Of a DNA stretch of 64,000 nt, positions 28,224 to 38,349 are shown one piece after another; the first letter of the stretch is position 1, and every line of letters begins with the position of its first letter. This DNA is from Clostridia bacterium. Lineage in GTDB: Bacteria; Bacillota; Clostridia; Christensenellales; UBA1242. The notes under the pieces were generated by a model. It searched no databases, had not been told where the DNA came from, and was given only the letters and a program-made list of their open reading frames with translations. The translations under genes were made by a program, and so were the position numbers. The stretch is from assembly GCA_016283155.1 (NCBI GenBank), contig JAEEMI010000019.1:1-64000 (forward strand). The letters are read 5' to 3'.

Positions 28224-28697
28224 ATGAGAAATATTGAAGAGTATTTATATTTTCACGAAAATCAAGATTATATCAATTTGAAGTTTTTATCTTGTACATA
28301 CTATCAAACGGAAAAACGGTTAGTTGTACGTTATATTTACAATGCAGAAATTGAAAATTATCTACCGACCTTACAAAAACGTTTAGAAGAATTATTTATG
28401 CGTCAGGTTGGGTTGCCATTAAAATACGATTTTGTTTATAAAAAAGCATTTATTGATGAATTAAGTTTACAATTAGAAATTATTTCGTTTTTACGCAAAA
28501 AATATGGAGCAATGTCAAAACAAACTAATGAAGATAATGTGACTGTTACTTTAGATGGTCATATTTGGCAAATTAAGTTGTCGTTACCAGTTAATTTGAT
28601 AGAGTTTTTAAAGAATAGTCAACAATGGTTAAAATTTCAGCAAGATTTGCGCGACCATAATTTCTATGATTTTAATTTTCAATATGTTGCAATTTAA
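28224..28697 (+). CDS. Uncharacterised; possible isolated PolC N-terminal-like domain
   Basis: Located directly after rseP; alternating alpha/beta pattern reminiscent of the N-terminal region of PolC (inference by eye). Confidence 0.6.
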   Translation: MRNIEEYLYFHENQDYINLKFLSCTYYQTEKRLVVRYIYNAEIENYLPTLQKRLEELFMRQVGLPLKYDFVYKKAFIDELSLQLEIISFLRKKYGAMSKQTNEDNVTVTLDGHIWQIKLSLPVNLIEFLKNSQQWLKFQQDLRDHNFYDFNFQYVAI

Positions 28698-29464
28698 AGT
28701 CGCGATTTGATGTTGGCTAAGGCGTTTTTTTCTAAACGTGAGACTTGAGCTTGGCTGATGCCAATTTCATTACTGACTTCCATTTGGGTTTTGCCATCAT
28801 AGTAACGCATCATTAAAATTTCGCGTTCTTTTTGTACAAGGCTATTAATCGCATCGTGCATTGCTTTATAACCAATCCAATCATCACTGTTAGGACTGTC
28901 TTGTGGTAATTGTTCAATTAAAGAAGTTGTATCGGTACTATTACTTTCGCCAATTGGTTCATCCAAAGAAACGACATTCCCAGTTGCTGCCAAAGCGAAG
29001 TAAACTTCAGATAAAGATTCACCAAGTGTTTTAGCAACTTCTTCCATTGTTACATCACGATTAAGTTTTTTTGTCATTTGTTCGGCAGTTTGAAGTGCGT
29101 GATAGGCGGTATCGCGAATACTGCGGGAAACGTGAATGCCATTTTCGTCACGTAAATAACGACGGATTTCTCCAATAATCATCGGAACAGCATAAGTTGA
29201 AAACTTGACATTAAAATTAGGATTAAAATTGTCAATGGCTTTGATTAAACCGACACAACCAACTTGAAATAAATCATCGTAACTATTTTTAGCATGAATG
29301 TATTTTTGAATAACTGATAGAACTAAACGTAAATTTGCAAAAATGAATTGTTCTCTGGCTTCAAAATCGTGATTACGGATACGTTGTAACATTTCCAAAG
29401 TTTGTGCGTTGGAAAGTTTGGGCAGACTACTAGTGTCGATTCCTACGATATCGACTTTTTTCAT
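28694..29464 (-). CDS. sigG: RNA polymerase sporulation sigma factor SigG
   Basis: VDIVGIDTSSLPKLSNAQTLEML...FIFANLRLVLSVIQKY...DDLFQVGCVGLIKAIDNFNPNFNVKFSTYAVPMIIGEIRRYLRD. Confidence 0.88.
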   Translation of the reverse strand: MKKVDIVGIDTSSLPKLSNAQTLEMLQRIRNHDFEAREQFIFANLRLVLSVIQKYIHAKNSYDDLFQVGCVGLIKAIDNFNPNFNVKFSTYAVPMIIGEIRRYLRDENGIHVSRSIRDTAYHALQTAEQMTKKLNRDVTMEEVAKTLGESLSEVYFALAATGNVVSLDEPIGESNSTDTTSLIEQLPQDSPNSDDWIGYKAMHDAINSLVQKEREILMMRYYDGKTQMEVSNEIGISQAQVSRLEKNALANIKSRL

Positions 29465-29527
29465 TAAGATAATTTTTTACATATTGTAAGAAAATTATTC
29501 TCAATCTTTAACAACTTAATCATATAT

Positions 29528-29848
29528 ATGGTTATGGGCGTAGAGGTTTCGTTTTGCGAACTGCGCACTAAAATGGTGATAAATGTAGTTGACGGCAAAG
29601 CATTAGGTCGCATCGCAGACATTGTCTTTTCACGTGAAAACGCCAAAGTTGTTGGTGTAATTGTTCCGGGGGATAAAGGATTCCATCTTTTTGGACGTAA
29701 AAATGAATTGTTTGTTCCATATAGTCGTATTATTCGCATCGGCTTAGATGCCGTATTGGTTGAATTGCGACCAATTAATACATATCGAAATAGTTGTAAT
29801 GTGGAAATTACACCAACTGAAAACTGTTTAATGCCACCAAATCATTAA
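29528..29848 (+). CDS. YlmC/YmxH family PRC-barrel protein
   Basis: FCELRTKMVINVVDGKALGRIADIVFSRENAKVVGVIVPGDKG...FVPYSRIIRIG. Start may be 29534. Confidence 0.82.
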   Translation: MVMGVEVSFCELRTKMVINVVDGKALGRIADIVFSRENAKVVGVIVPGDKGFHLFGRKNELFVPYSRIIRIGLDAVLVELRPINTYRNSCNVEITPTENCLMPPNH

Positions 29849-29850
29849 AT

Positions 29851-32800
29851 TTAAGATTTTTTACGGAAACGGGTTTGTTTAGATTTAAATTCATTAATAT
29901 CAGCAGTAGGAACTGGAGAATCAATGATCATTTGTCCATCTTTGGGATTACGATGGTAAAGTTTTGTGTAACCACATTTTACAGCATCGGCCATAATTCC
30001 CATACTATTTGACATATCAATGCCTTGATTAATACAAGTGCACATCGCAATGACTAGTGAAGGGCCATTATGTTCAGTAGCTTCTTTTAAAACTTTTAAG
30101 GTATGTTCCATATTTGCACCCATCGCAATTTGTGCAACATAAACATTGGGGTATTGCATCATCATTGCCCCTAAATCCTTTTTGTCGGTTGGTTTACCAC
30201 TTGCGGCAAATTTAGCAATTGCACCTTTCGGTGTGGCTTTACTGGCTTGACCACCAGTGTTGGAATAAACTTCTGTATCTAGTACTAAAATGTTAATATT
30301 TTCTTGAGAAGCAAGTACGTGGTCAAGTCCACCAAATCCGATATCGTATGCCCAACCATCACCACCAATTATCCAAACAATTTTATCGGTTTCACCACGT
30401 AAATTTAATGCCTTTCTTAAGCCAAAACCAAATTCGGCATTGTCTTCAAATAAACTATTTGCCCACGCTGGTCCGTGTCCTGCTGCGTTTTTTGCATAAG
30501 GACAGGTTGGAGAACTGCCACCATAAATTGATGAACAGCCGGTTGCATTGGCAATAACTAATTTATCACCGTATAATTGAGTTAATAATTTAATGTATGG
30601 GGTTTCGCCACAGCCAGCGCAAGCACCTGAAAATTCAAACAAAGGACGATTAAATTGTGCAAGTTTAACGTTGTTGGGGGTAACAGGAGTTTCCGGTAAT
30701 GTTAAGGAATATTGATAGTTCTCATCCTCGTGTACTTGTTCAAATGATTCCATTACCAATGCTTTGTTGCGGGCAGGACAAACTTTAGCACAAGAGCCAC
30801 ATCCTGTGCAATCGTGTGGTGAAATTTGCACACGATATTGATAATTTTCGTAACCTGGAACACCTAGTGCTTTAATCGTTTTGAAATTATCAGGTGTCTG
30901 TTGGTTAGTTAAAACAGGACGGATTGTAGCGTGTGGACAAACCATTGCACAACGGTTGCATTGAATACAATTCTCTGGAATCCAGTGTGGTAAACTGGTG
31001 GCAATATTTCGTTTTTCATATTGGGTTGTAGCGGTGGGAGCACTGCCATCTGGAGAAAAGGCGGAGACGGGTAAAGTATCACCCGCTAAACTATTAATGG
31101 TCTCAATCATTGTTTGTTTTTTCACTTCATCTTTTTGTTCGGTAATGGTTAATTTTTGAATATCAATTTTTTGTAAGGCAGTGTCAGCACTGTCAACAGC
31201 TCGATTGTTCATTTCGACAACTGCTGGACCTTTTTTACCATAACTCTTTTCGATTGCGGCTTTTAATAATGCTTTAAGTTTTTGGTAATCAATTAAATTT
31301 ACTAACTTAAAAAAGGCAGTTTGCATAATTGTATTGATACGAACTCCTAGACCTAATTCTTTCGCAATTTGATAAGCGTTAATAATATAGAAATTAATAT
31401 GTTTGTCACGGAGTGTGCGTTTTACGGCGTCTGGTAATATGCTATCAATTTTTTCGACAGGATATGTAGTGTTTAAGAGAAAAGTTCCACCATCTGTAAT
31501 ACCATTTAACATATCAAATTTTTTTAAAAAGGTTTGGTTATGACAAGCAACAAAATCGGGATGTGTAACTAAGTAAGGTGCGTGAATCGGTTGTTTGTCA
31601 AAACGTAAATGCGAAATAGTTGTTCCGCCACTTTTTTTACTATCATAGACAAAATATGCTTGGCTATATAATTCAGTGTTATCGCCAATAATGGCACAAC
31701 TATTTTTATTGGCGCCGACTGTGCCATCGCTGCCAAGTCCGTAGAAACGACAACCACCTTGTGGATGCAAGTCAGGACGTGGAATAACAATTAATGATGT
31801 GTGTGTTACATCGTCGTTAATACCAACTGTAAAGTGGTCTTTAGGTTGTTTTTGAGTTGCATTCTCATAAATTGATGCCACCATATCGGGAGTGAATTCT
31901 TTACTTGATAAACCATAACGACCAGCCAAAATAGTTTTATTTCGAATTACTGCAGCGACATCAAGATATAATGGATCGCCAACTGCGCCATTTTCTTTGG
32001 TGCGGTCTAATACAGTAATAGTTTTAACTGTTTGTGGAATTACATTTAATAGGTGTTTTGCAGAAAACGGACGGAAAAGGCGAACCTTAATTAGTCCATA
32101 TTTACCTTTTAATTTAGGTAATGTTTCTGCGATTGTTTCACACGCTGAACCCATTGCAACAATAATATGCTCGGCATCTGGTGCACCAACATAATCAAAT
32201 AATTGATATCGGCGACCAGTTAATTTTGCAAACTGTTGCATATAGTTTTCAACAATATTAGGGATAGCATTAATGTATGGGTTAGCAGCTTCACGATGCT
32301 GGAAAAATGTATCCGAGTTTTCCGCTGTACCATACATCTTAGGATTGTCAGAACTCATCGCTCGGTCACGAAATTTTGCTAGTGCTTCTTGATTCAAAAG
32401 TTTTTTTGCAATTGTATCCGTTGGAATTTGAATTTTATTAAATTCGTGACTAGTACGGAAACCATCAAAAATATGCATAAATGGATAACTCGCTTCGATT
32501 GCTGCTAAGTGAGAAATTAAAGATAAATCAGCATTTTCCTGTACGGAATTTGATGCTAGCATTGCAATACCTGTACTACGGCAAGCGTAGACATCACTGT
32601 GATCGCCAAAAATTGAAAGTGCGTGGGTCGCAATAGTACGTGCGGCAACGTGAACAACTGCTGGTAATAATTCACCAACCATTTTATATAGATTAGGAAT
32701 CATTAGTAGTAAACCTTGACTGGCAGTAAATGTTGTACCTAAAGTTCCACCTAGTAGTAAGCCGTGTAGCGTACCAGCTGCGCCCGCTTCGCTTTGCATT

Positions 32801-32997
32801 TCAATTACAGATGGTACAGTGCCAAAAATATTTTGGTGGCCTTTAGCCGACCATTGGTCGCAATATTCGGCCATATCAGAACTAGGTGTGATTGGGTAAA
32901 TTGAAGCAGCTTCTGTCAAAAAATATGCAGTGCGCGCTGTCGCTTCATTACCTGATATTGTTTCAAAATTTTGTTGATTGGTTTCTTTTTGATTCAT
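29851..32997 (-). CDS. nifJ: Pyruvate:ferredoxin (flavodoxin) oxidoreductase
   Basis: EAAYFLTEAASIYPITPSSDMAE, two [4Fe-4S] motifs CIQCNRCAMVCPHA / CTGCGSCAKVCPA, TPP domain GDGWAYDIGFGGLDHVLA. Confidence 0.95.
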   Translation of the reverse strand: MNQKETNQQNFETISGNEATARTAYFLTEAASIYPITPSSDMAEYCDQWSAKGHQNIFGTVPSVIEMQSEAGAAGTLHGLLLGGTLGTTFTASQGLLLMIPNLYKMVGELLPAVVHVAARTIATHALSIFGDHSDVYACRSTGIAMLASNSVQENADLSLISHLAAIEASYPFMHIFDGFRTSHEFNKIQIPTDTIAKKLLNQEALAKFRDRAMSSDNPKMYGTAENSDTFFQHREAANPYINAIPNIVENYMQQFAKLTGRRYQLFDYVGAPDAEHIIVAMGSACETIAETLPKLKGKYGLIKVRLFRPFSAKHLLNVIPQTVKTITVLDRTKENGAVGDPLYLDVAAVIRNKTILAGRYGLSSKEFTPDMVASIYENATQKQPKDHFTVGINDDVTHTSLIVIPRPDLHPQGGCRFYGLGSDGTVGANKNSCAIIGDNTELYSQAYFVYDSKKSGGTTISHLRFDKQPIHAPYLVTHPDFVACHNQTFLKKFDMLNGITDGGTFLLNTTYPVEKIDSILPDAVKRTLRDKHINFYIINAYQIAKELGLGVRINTIMQTAFFKLVNLIDYQKLKALLKAAIEKSYGKKGPAVVEMNNRAVDSADTALQKIDIQKLTITEQKDEVKKQTMIETINSLAGDTLPVSAFSPDGSAPTATTQYEKRNIATSLPHWIPENCIQCNRCAMVCPHATIRPVLTNQQTPDNFKTIKALGVPGYENYQYRVQISPHDCTGCGSCAKVCPARNKALVMESFEQVHEDENYQYSLTLPETPVTPNNVKLAQFNRPLFEFSGACAGCGETPYIKLLTQLYGDKLVIANATGCSSIYGGSSPTCPYAKNAAGHGPAWANSLFEDNAEFGFGLRKALNLRGETDKIVWIIGGDGWAYDIGFGGLDHVLASQENINILVLDTEVYSNTGGQASKATPKGAIAKFAASGKPTDKKDLGAMMMQYPNVYVAQIAMGANMEHTLKVLKEATEHNGPSLVIAMCTCINQGIDMSNSMGIMADAVKCGYTKLYHRNPKDGQMIIDSPVPTADINEFKSKQTRFRKKS

Positions 32998-33003
32998 AGC
33001 TTA

Positions 33004-33032
33004 ATTTTATCACGTATTGTGATTTTGGTCAA
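33004..33032 (-). promoter_or_regulatory. Putative leaderless promoter of nifJ
   Basis: Minus strand TTGACC (33027-33032) - 17 bp - TAAAAT (33004-33009) - 6 nt - ATG 32997. Confidence 0.7.
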
Positions 33033-33051
33033 AAAGTTGGCAATTGATTTA

Positions 33052-33080
33052 ATGACAAATTTTGTCGTTTTGCATATATC
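33052..33080 (+). promoter_or_regulatory. Putative leaderless promoter of ddl
   Basis: ATGACA (33052-33057) - 17 bp - TATATC (33075-33080) - 5 nt - ATG 33086. Confidence 0.6.
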
Positions 33081-33085
33081 AAGTT

Positions 33086-34126
33086 ATGTTAAAAATTGGA
33101 ATTATTTATGGCGGAAACAGTACAGAACACGATGTATCAATTTTAACTGGTTTACATCTTGCCAAACACATAACTGAAAATTATCAATATTTTTTAATCT
33201 ATTTAACCCGCGATAATCGGACTGTTATTGGTAGTCGTAAAATTAGTGATTATATTACAGGTAAGGCTACTAAGGCTAGGTCGTTTCATCATTGGCGAAA
33301 ATTGGATTGTGTTGTTAATTGCTGTCACGGCGGAATGGGGGAAGATGGAACCTTAGCTGCAGTGCTAAAGTTCTATCAAATTCCAATTACCAGTTGTGAT
33401 GCAGTGGCTGGGTGGTTACAGCAAAGTAAAACTGCTACGCGACAGATTCTAACTGCAGCTGGTTTTTTGCAACCGCATTTTCAAGTATTAACAACTTTTG
33501 ATGTAACCCAAGTTAAATTACCTTTGCCTTTGGTCGTAAAACCAGATTTGCAGGGGAGCTCAATTGGTATAACTGTAGTACGGACTAAAGAAGAATTAAG
33601 TGAAGCATTAAAAACTGCTTTTGCTTTGGATAATCGAGTGATTGTTGAAGAATTAATTACTAATATGCGTGAAGTTAATATTGCGGTGATGCGCGAAAAT
33701 GGTAAGGTAATTACATCAGCTTTAGAAGTTGTTGGTGGAGAAAAATTCTTTTCGTTTAGTGAAAAATATTTTAATAATGAAAGTGGTTTTATTAAGAAAA
33801 ATGGACAGTCATCCGATGATAAATTTTTAGCTGAAATTGAACCGAAGATAAAAGACATGGCAGAGCGTGCCTATTATTTGTTTGGATCTTGTGGTGTAGT
33901 AAGAGTTGATTTTATGGTGCAAAAGGAAAAAATTATTTTAAATGAAATTAACACTGTACCGGGCTTTATGGCTTATCATTTATGGTTAAAAGCCAAAATT
34001 CCGTATGGTGTTGTGATTGATAACTTGGTTCAAGATGCTATAATACGTTTTAATAAAAACAAACATTTAATTACACATTTTGATAGTGAAATTTTAAAGA
34101 AAAATCAGCAATTAGTTGTTGAATAA
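33086..34126 (+). CDS. ddl: D-alanine--D-alanine ligase
   Basis: IGIIYGGNSTEHDVSILTG...GGMGEDGTLAAVLKFYQIPIT...VKPDLQGSSIGI...NEINTVPGFM. Confidence 0.92.
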   Translation: MLKIGIIYGGNSTEHDVSILTGLHLAKHITENYQYFLIYLTRDNRTVIGSRKISDYITGKATKARSFHHWRKLDCVVNCCHGGMGEDGTLAAVLKFYQIPITSCDAVAGWLQQSKTATRQILTAAGFLQPHFQVLTTFDVTQVKLPLPLVVKPDLQGSSIGITVVRTKEELSEALKTAFALDNRVIVEELITNMREVNIAVMRENGKVITSALEVVGGEKFFSFSEKYFNNESGFIKKNGQSSDDKFLAEIEPKIKDMAERAYYLFGSCGVVRVDFMVQKEKIILNEINTVPGFMAYHLWLKAKIPYGVVIDNLVQDAIIRFNKNKHLITHFDSEILKKNQQLVVE

Positions 34127-34159
34127 TATTCATAATCGTGATACAATTAAATTTGTATT

Positions 34160-36547
34160 ATGAGTAAATATGATAGCACAATTTTATTAAACAAAACGCC
34201 AGCGTCGTTTATGGAAAATGCTTTTTTGGATGGCAGTATTTTAGGAAATGGTCGCGTTGGTGTAGCAATTCTTGGTGCAATATCCAATGAACAAATTTTA
34301 ATCAATCATAATGCTTTAGTGCATAATGGCAAAAATGGTGTTTTACAAGATGTCAGCGATGATTTTCTAACTTTACGAAAGAAGTTTGCCGATGGAAAAA
34401 TGCTGGAAGCCGAAGAAATCTTGGAAAAATCATTCATTAAGAAAAATTGTCATTTAGCGCCGGCACAGCCTAAGCCAATGGTAAAAGTGAAGTTGGATTT
34501 TTATAATACTGGTGTGATTACCAATTATGAACGTTTGACTGATATGAAAAACGGAGAGTTGGCGGTAAGTTTTAATGCCGATGAAAAAGAACAAACCGTA
34601 CGTCGTCTTTCACTCGCTAAGTCAACTGATGTAATTGCTTATCACGTGACAAAGACTAACGGTAAAGTTCGTGTAACGATTCAATTACAGCCTTGTGATA
34701 TTGGTTGTAAATTTAACCAAGTAAAATATGAAAATGGCTACTTCTATTTCAGTTCACGCAGTGAGAATGGTCGTGATTATGGTTTAGTGGTGCGTTTAAT
34801 TATTGCTGGCGGTAATGTTAATGTTGCTGGGAATGTGGTAACATTGAAAGATGTTAATGAACTAACCATTTTGGCTAAACCATTTGTTAATGCCGATGCA
34901 AGCACAGAATTTAATAAAATCAAGATGGAATTGTCTTTAATTAAAGATAGTTATAATAAAATTGCTACTCGTAATGCTGTACCTTTTAAAAAAGCATTTG
35001 AAGAAACCAATTTGGAATTAAATACTGCTAAAACAGATGCGGATTTTAAAGAATACATTGAAAGAACTAATAATAATGAATTACCAGCAGAATTATTAGA
35101 AAGAATGTGGAATTTTGCTAAATATCTGTCTTTATGTTTGGATGGTGCTTTGTTAACTCCGGCTGGCTTATGGTGTGCAGATAATCAGTGTGATAACGGA
35201 GTAGCGGCTTTGGATGGTGTAGCTCAACTATTATATTCGGGTGTGATGAAATCATTTACGCCAGGGGCTTTGCTAAAATTATTGGATTTTTATATGAATT
35301 ATGAATCTGATTTGAAAAAGAATGCAGCTCGTGTATATGGTATGCGGGGTTATTTTGTGCCACGAATTACGGCTATGGATTCAGCGACATTTGGTGCAGT
35401 CGATTCAGCAACATTGCACTTTATTGCTTCATCGGCTTTGGCTGCAAATATGTTTTACGATTACTATTTGGTTACTGGGGATGAGAAAGTATTACGTAGT
35501 AAAATTTTTCCATTTATGCGCGGTGTTTTTGATTTCTATTCAGATTTCTTAAAATTAGATGCATCGGGTAAATACGTTACTATACCAAGTTACAGTCCGA
35601 ATGCGACACCTGGTAATTTGGTTGCTGGACGTCCATTGGTTAATTTTGCGTTGTCTTCGTCGTCGACCATTGACTTCTTAGCTTTGCAAACTTTATTAAA
35701 TAATTTAGTTAATGCTGCAAAGTTATTAAATACGGCTAAAGATGATGTGGCTGTTTGGCAAGATATGTTGACTAAAATTCCAACATTTACAGTGAATGGT
35801 GATGGATGTTTAAAAGAATATACTAATTCTGTTTTTATTGATAAGGTTGAAAACGCTGGTGTAATGCACGGTTATGGTTTGTACCCATTAAAGAACTTTA
35901 TGGTAAATGATCCACAAATTACTTATCGTCCAGCAATGATTCAAGGGGCAAGTCCTGAAGCTGAGATTGCTGCTACGGTCGCTAGTGCAAATGCAGTTAA
36001 AGCCCGTGTACGTAATGCTGCTTCATTCCAACCAACTCGTAATTTAGTGATGGCAGCGTGTCAATTAGCTTATGCAGGAGATGTAGCCGAGGTTAAAAAC
36101 TTATTGGTTAAAACGGTAAACAGTTCGGCTACGCCATCAGGATTGTTTTTATCAAATGACTGGCGTGGTTCTGGTATGACAAACAATGATAAACCTAATT
36201 TAGACATTGCAGTTTCAATGGGTGTCGGTACTGTAATTACGGATTGTATTATTCAAAGTTCAATGAATACTTTGAAAATATTGCCAATTTTAATTGAACC
36301 TTTAATGACAGGTAGTGTGAAGAATTTAGCAACTGATTTTGCAGCTAAAGTTTCAATGAATTGGGATGTGAATAAAGGTAAATTGACATTAAAAATTATG
36401 CCAACTAAAACTGTAACTGTGAATATTATGTTTAATAATGCTTTCCGTAAATTACGTAATAAAGAATTATTTTGGAATAAAAATATTAATGGCCTTGAAG
36501 CATTTAAATTAACAGCAGGAAAAATTTCTTCAATAGAAATCGGTTAA
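34160..36547 (+). CDS. Glycoside hydrolase family 95-like protein, no evident signal peptide
   Basis: N-terminal GNGRVGVAILGAISNEQILINHNALVHNG resembles GH95 'GNGRxGAMVxGG...LNEDTLWSG'; (alpha/alpha)6-type helical core. Confidence 0.65.
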   Translation: MSKYDSTILLNKTPASFMENAFLDGSILGNGRVGVAILGAISNEQILINHNALVHNGKNGVLQDVSDDFLTLRKKFADGKMLEAEEILEKSFIKKNCHLAPAQPKPMVKVKLDFYNTGVITNYERLTDMKNGELAVSFNADEKEQTVRRLSLAKSTDVIAYHVTKTNGKVRVTIQLQPCDIGCKFNQVKYENGYFYFSSRSENGRDYGLVVRLIIAGGNVNVAGNVVTLKDVNELTILAKPFVNADASTEFNKIKMELSLIKDSYNKIATRNAVPFKKAFEETNLELNTAKTDADFKEYIERTNNNELPAELLERMWNFAKYLSLCLDGALLTPAGLWCADNQCDNGVAALDGVAQLLYSGVMKSFTPGALLKLLDFYMNYESDLKKNAARVYGMRGYFVPRITAMDSATFGAVDSATLHFIASSALAANMFYDYYLVTGDEKVLRSKIFPFMRGVFDFYSDFLKLDASGKYVTIPSYSPNATPGNLVAGRPLVNFALSSSSTIDFLALQTLLNNLVNAAKLLNTAKDDVAVWQDMLTKIPTFTVNGDGCLKEYTNSVFIDKVENAGVMHGYGLYPLKNFMVNDPQITYRPAMIQGASPEAEIAATVASANAVKARVRNAASFQPTRNLVMAACQLAYAGDVAEVKNLLVKTVNSSATPSGLFLSNDWRGSGMTNNDKPNLDIAVSMGVGTVITDCIIQSSMNTLKILPILIEPLMTGSVKNLATDFAAKVSMNWDVNKGKLTLKIMPTKTVTVNIMFNNAFRKLRNKELFWNKNINGLEAFKLTAGKISSIEIG

Positions 36548-36568
36548 AACACATATAAATAATATAGT

Positions 36569-37597
36569 ATGCGAACCATAGTATTAACAGGTGGTGGTAC
36601 GGCAGGACACGTTTTACCACAAATGGCTTTATTACCGTATTTAAAATTGTATTATGATCGTATTGTATATATCGGTGGTAATGGTATTGAAAAGACAATC
36701 GCGATGCAAAATGGATTGTCTTATTATGAAATAACGACAGTTAAATTGCGTCGTAAATTAACTTTGAAAAATTTATTAATTCCTTTTAAGTTATTTAAAG
36801 GAATTAATGATGCTAAAAGGATTTTACGTCAATTAAAACCTGACATTGTTTTTTCAAAAGGTGGATTTGTGGCTTTACCAGTGGTAATGGCTGCATCTCA
36901 TTTGAGGATTAAAATTGTTGCTCACGAAAGTGATATGTCATTAGGATTGGCTAACCGTTTAACAGCAAAAAAATGCCAAGTACTTTGTACAACTTTCCCA
37001 TTAAAGGAAAATAAATATTCCCAAATGGTACAGACTGGTGCGATTATTCGTCAAAGTATTTATAAAGGTGATCCGAAACAAATTAAGTTACCAATTAATG
37101 GGAAGCCAAACTTATTAGTTATGGGTGGAAGTTTAGGGTCAACCGCTATTAATGATATAATTTGGTCAAATTTATCTGGACTATGTCAACAATGGAATGT
37201 ATTGCACATTACTGGTAAAGGTAAATCAAATGGTAAATACCATTGTTCAAATTATCAGCAATTAGAATTTATTGATGCACCACAGAATGCTTTTGCGTGG
37301 GCAGACGTGGTTTTAACTCGGTCTGGTTCAGGTACAGTATCGGAATTATTGGCTTTGCAAAAACCAGCAATATATGTTCCGTTACCAAAAAATGAAAGTC
37401 GCGGTGATCAAATTCAAAATGCTAATTTTTTACATCAACTTGGTGTGTGTGAAGTTTTACTTCAGGAATCATTAAACGGACCTGATTTAATAAAAATGTT
37501 AGGACAAGTTTATCGTGACCGCCAACGTTATATTGTTAATTGTGGTAGGCAAACTTGGATTGATGGTACAAATAAGATTATTGATTACTTAAAATAA
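36569..37597 (+). CDS. murG: UDP-GlcNAc transferase MurG
   Basis: VLTGGGTAGHVLPQMALLPYL...HESDMSLGLANRL...LVMGGSLGSTAIND...VLTRSGSGTVSELLALQKPAIYVPLP. Confidence 0.92.
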   Translation: MRTIVLTGGGTAGHVLPQMALLPYLKLYYDRIVYIGGNGIEKTIAMQNGLSYYEITTVKLRRKLTLKNLLIPFKLFKGINDAKRILRQLKPDIVFSKGGFVALPVVMAASHLRIKIVAHESDMSLGLANRLTAKKCQVLCTTFPLKENKYSQMVQTGAIIRQSIYKGDPKQIKLPINGKPNLLVMGGSLGSTAINDIIWSNLSGLCQQWNVLHITGKGKSNGKYHCSNYQQLEFIDAPQNAFAWADVVLTRSGSGTVSELLALQKPAIYVPLPKNESRGDQIQNANFLHQLGVCEVLLQESLNGPDLIKMLGQVYRDRQRYIVNCGRQTWIDGTNKIIDYLK

Positions 37598-38222
37598 AAT
37601 TTGTATCACCATTTTGTGAATTTGCATTTTCGCAATCAATTTGGTTAATTGAAATTTCGTAGGCAGTACGTGTTTGTACATCGCCGTTGTCTAAGCGTTT
37701 TTGATAATCTCGGCTTTGAATGCGCCCATAGATGTGTACTTGTTCGCCAACCATAATGTTTTTAGCAAATCGTGCGTTACGACCCCAAGCAATTGCTGGC
37801 AAATAATCGCTTTTGTTACCACTGCGGTTGCAAGCAATTAATAAATCCGCAATTTCACGATTAAATGGAGTAGTACGATATACTGGGGCTTTGCATATGT
37901 AACCAGCTAATTCAATTATATTGGGGTTTGTTGTATCAATATCATCGGTAATTTCAGTTACATATACAGTTAACATTAATCGACTGCGATTGTTTTCAAT
38001 TTTATTATAACTGCGAAATTCACCAATGATTGCTAAATTATCGCCCAACTTGACATCGTATTGTTCGACTAAATCACGATGTAAAGTGACAGGAATAGTG
38101 TCAATAATACTTGATAAACGACGTACTGACATTTGAATGTTACAGTACTCACTACCATAATAATCGTCGCAAGGGGTTGGGTTAGTGACCACCAATCCGT
38201 AAAGGTAAACTTTGTTTTCCAT
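37578..38222 (-). CDS. Tandem OB-fold single-stranded DNA-binding-like protein
   Basis: Two SSB-like units (NKVYLYGLVVTNPTP... and NIIELAGYICKAPVYRTTPFNREIADLLIACNR..YLPAIAWGRNARFAKN); ATG 38222 after aaaggag. Confidence 0.8.
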   Translation of the reverse strand: MENKVYLYGLVVTNPTPCDDYYGSEYCNIQMSVRRLSSIIDTIPVTLHRDLVEQYDVKLGDNLAIIGEFRSYNKIENNRSRLMLTVYVTEITDDIDTTNPNIIELAGYICKAPVYRTTPFNREIADLLIACNRSGNKSDYLPAIAWGRNARFAKNIMVGEQVHIYGRIQSRDYQKRLDNGDVQTRTAYEISINQIDCENANSQNGDTNFILSNQ

Positions 38223-38282
38223 AATTTGTTTTTCTCCTTTTATTTTTATGGTTATGATTTCAAGATATTGGTTATTGCACAA

Positions 38283-38349
38283 TTCGACAATCGCGAACAA
38301 AGTCGAAACTTGTTAGTTTTTTGTCGAAATTTAATGTAATTCGTCGAAA
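38283..38349. promoter_or_regulatory. Array of phased GTCGAAA / TTCGAC boxes
   Basis: TTCGAC 38283-38288; GTCGAAA at 38302, 38323 and 38343 (about 20-21 bp spacing). Confidence 0.5.

Noticed and set aside
29464-29739. 91-aa minus-strand ORF adjacent to sigG
   Set aside because: Antisense to the ylmC/ymxH-like gene, which has clear family features.
38283-38349. GTCGAAA boxes as LexA/DinR sites
   Set aside because: They do not form the CGAAC-N4-GTTCG palindrome; the direct-repeat layout differs from an SOS box.
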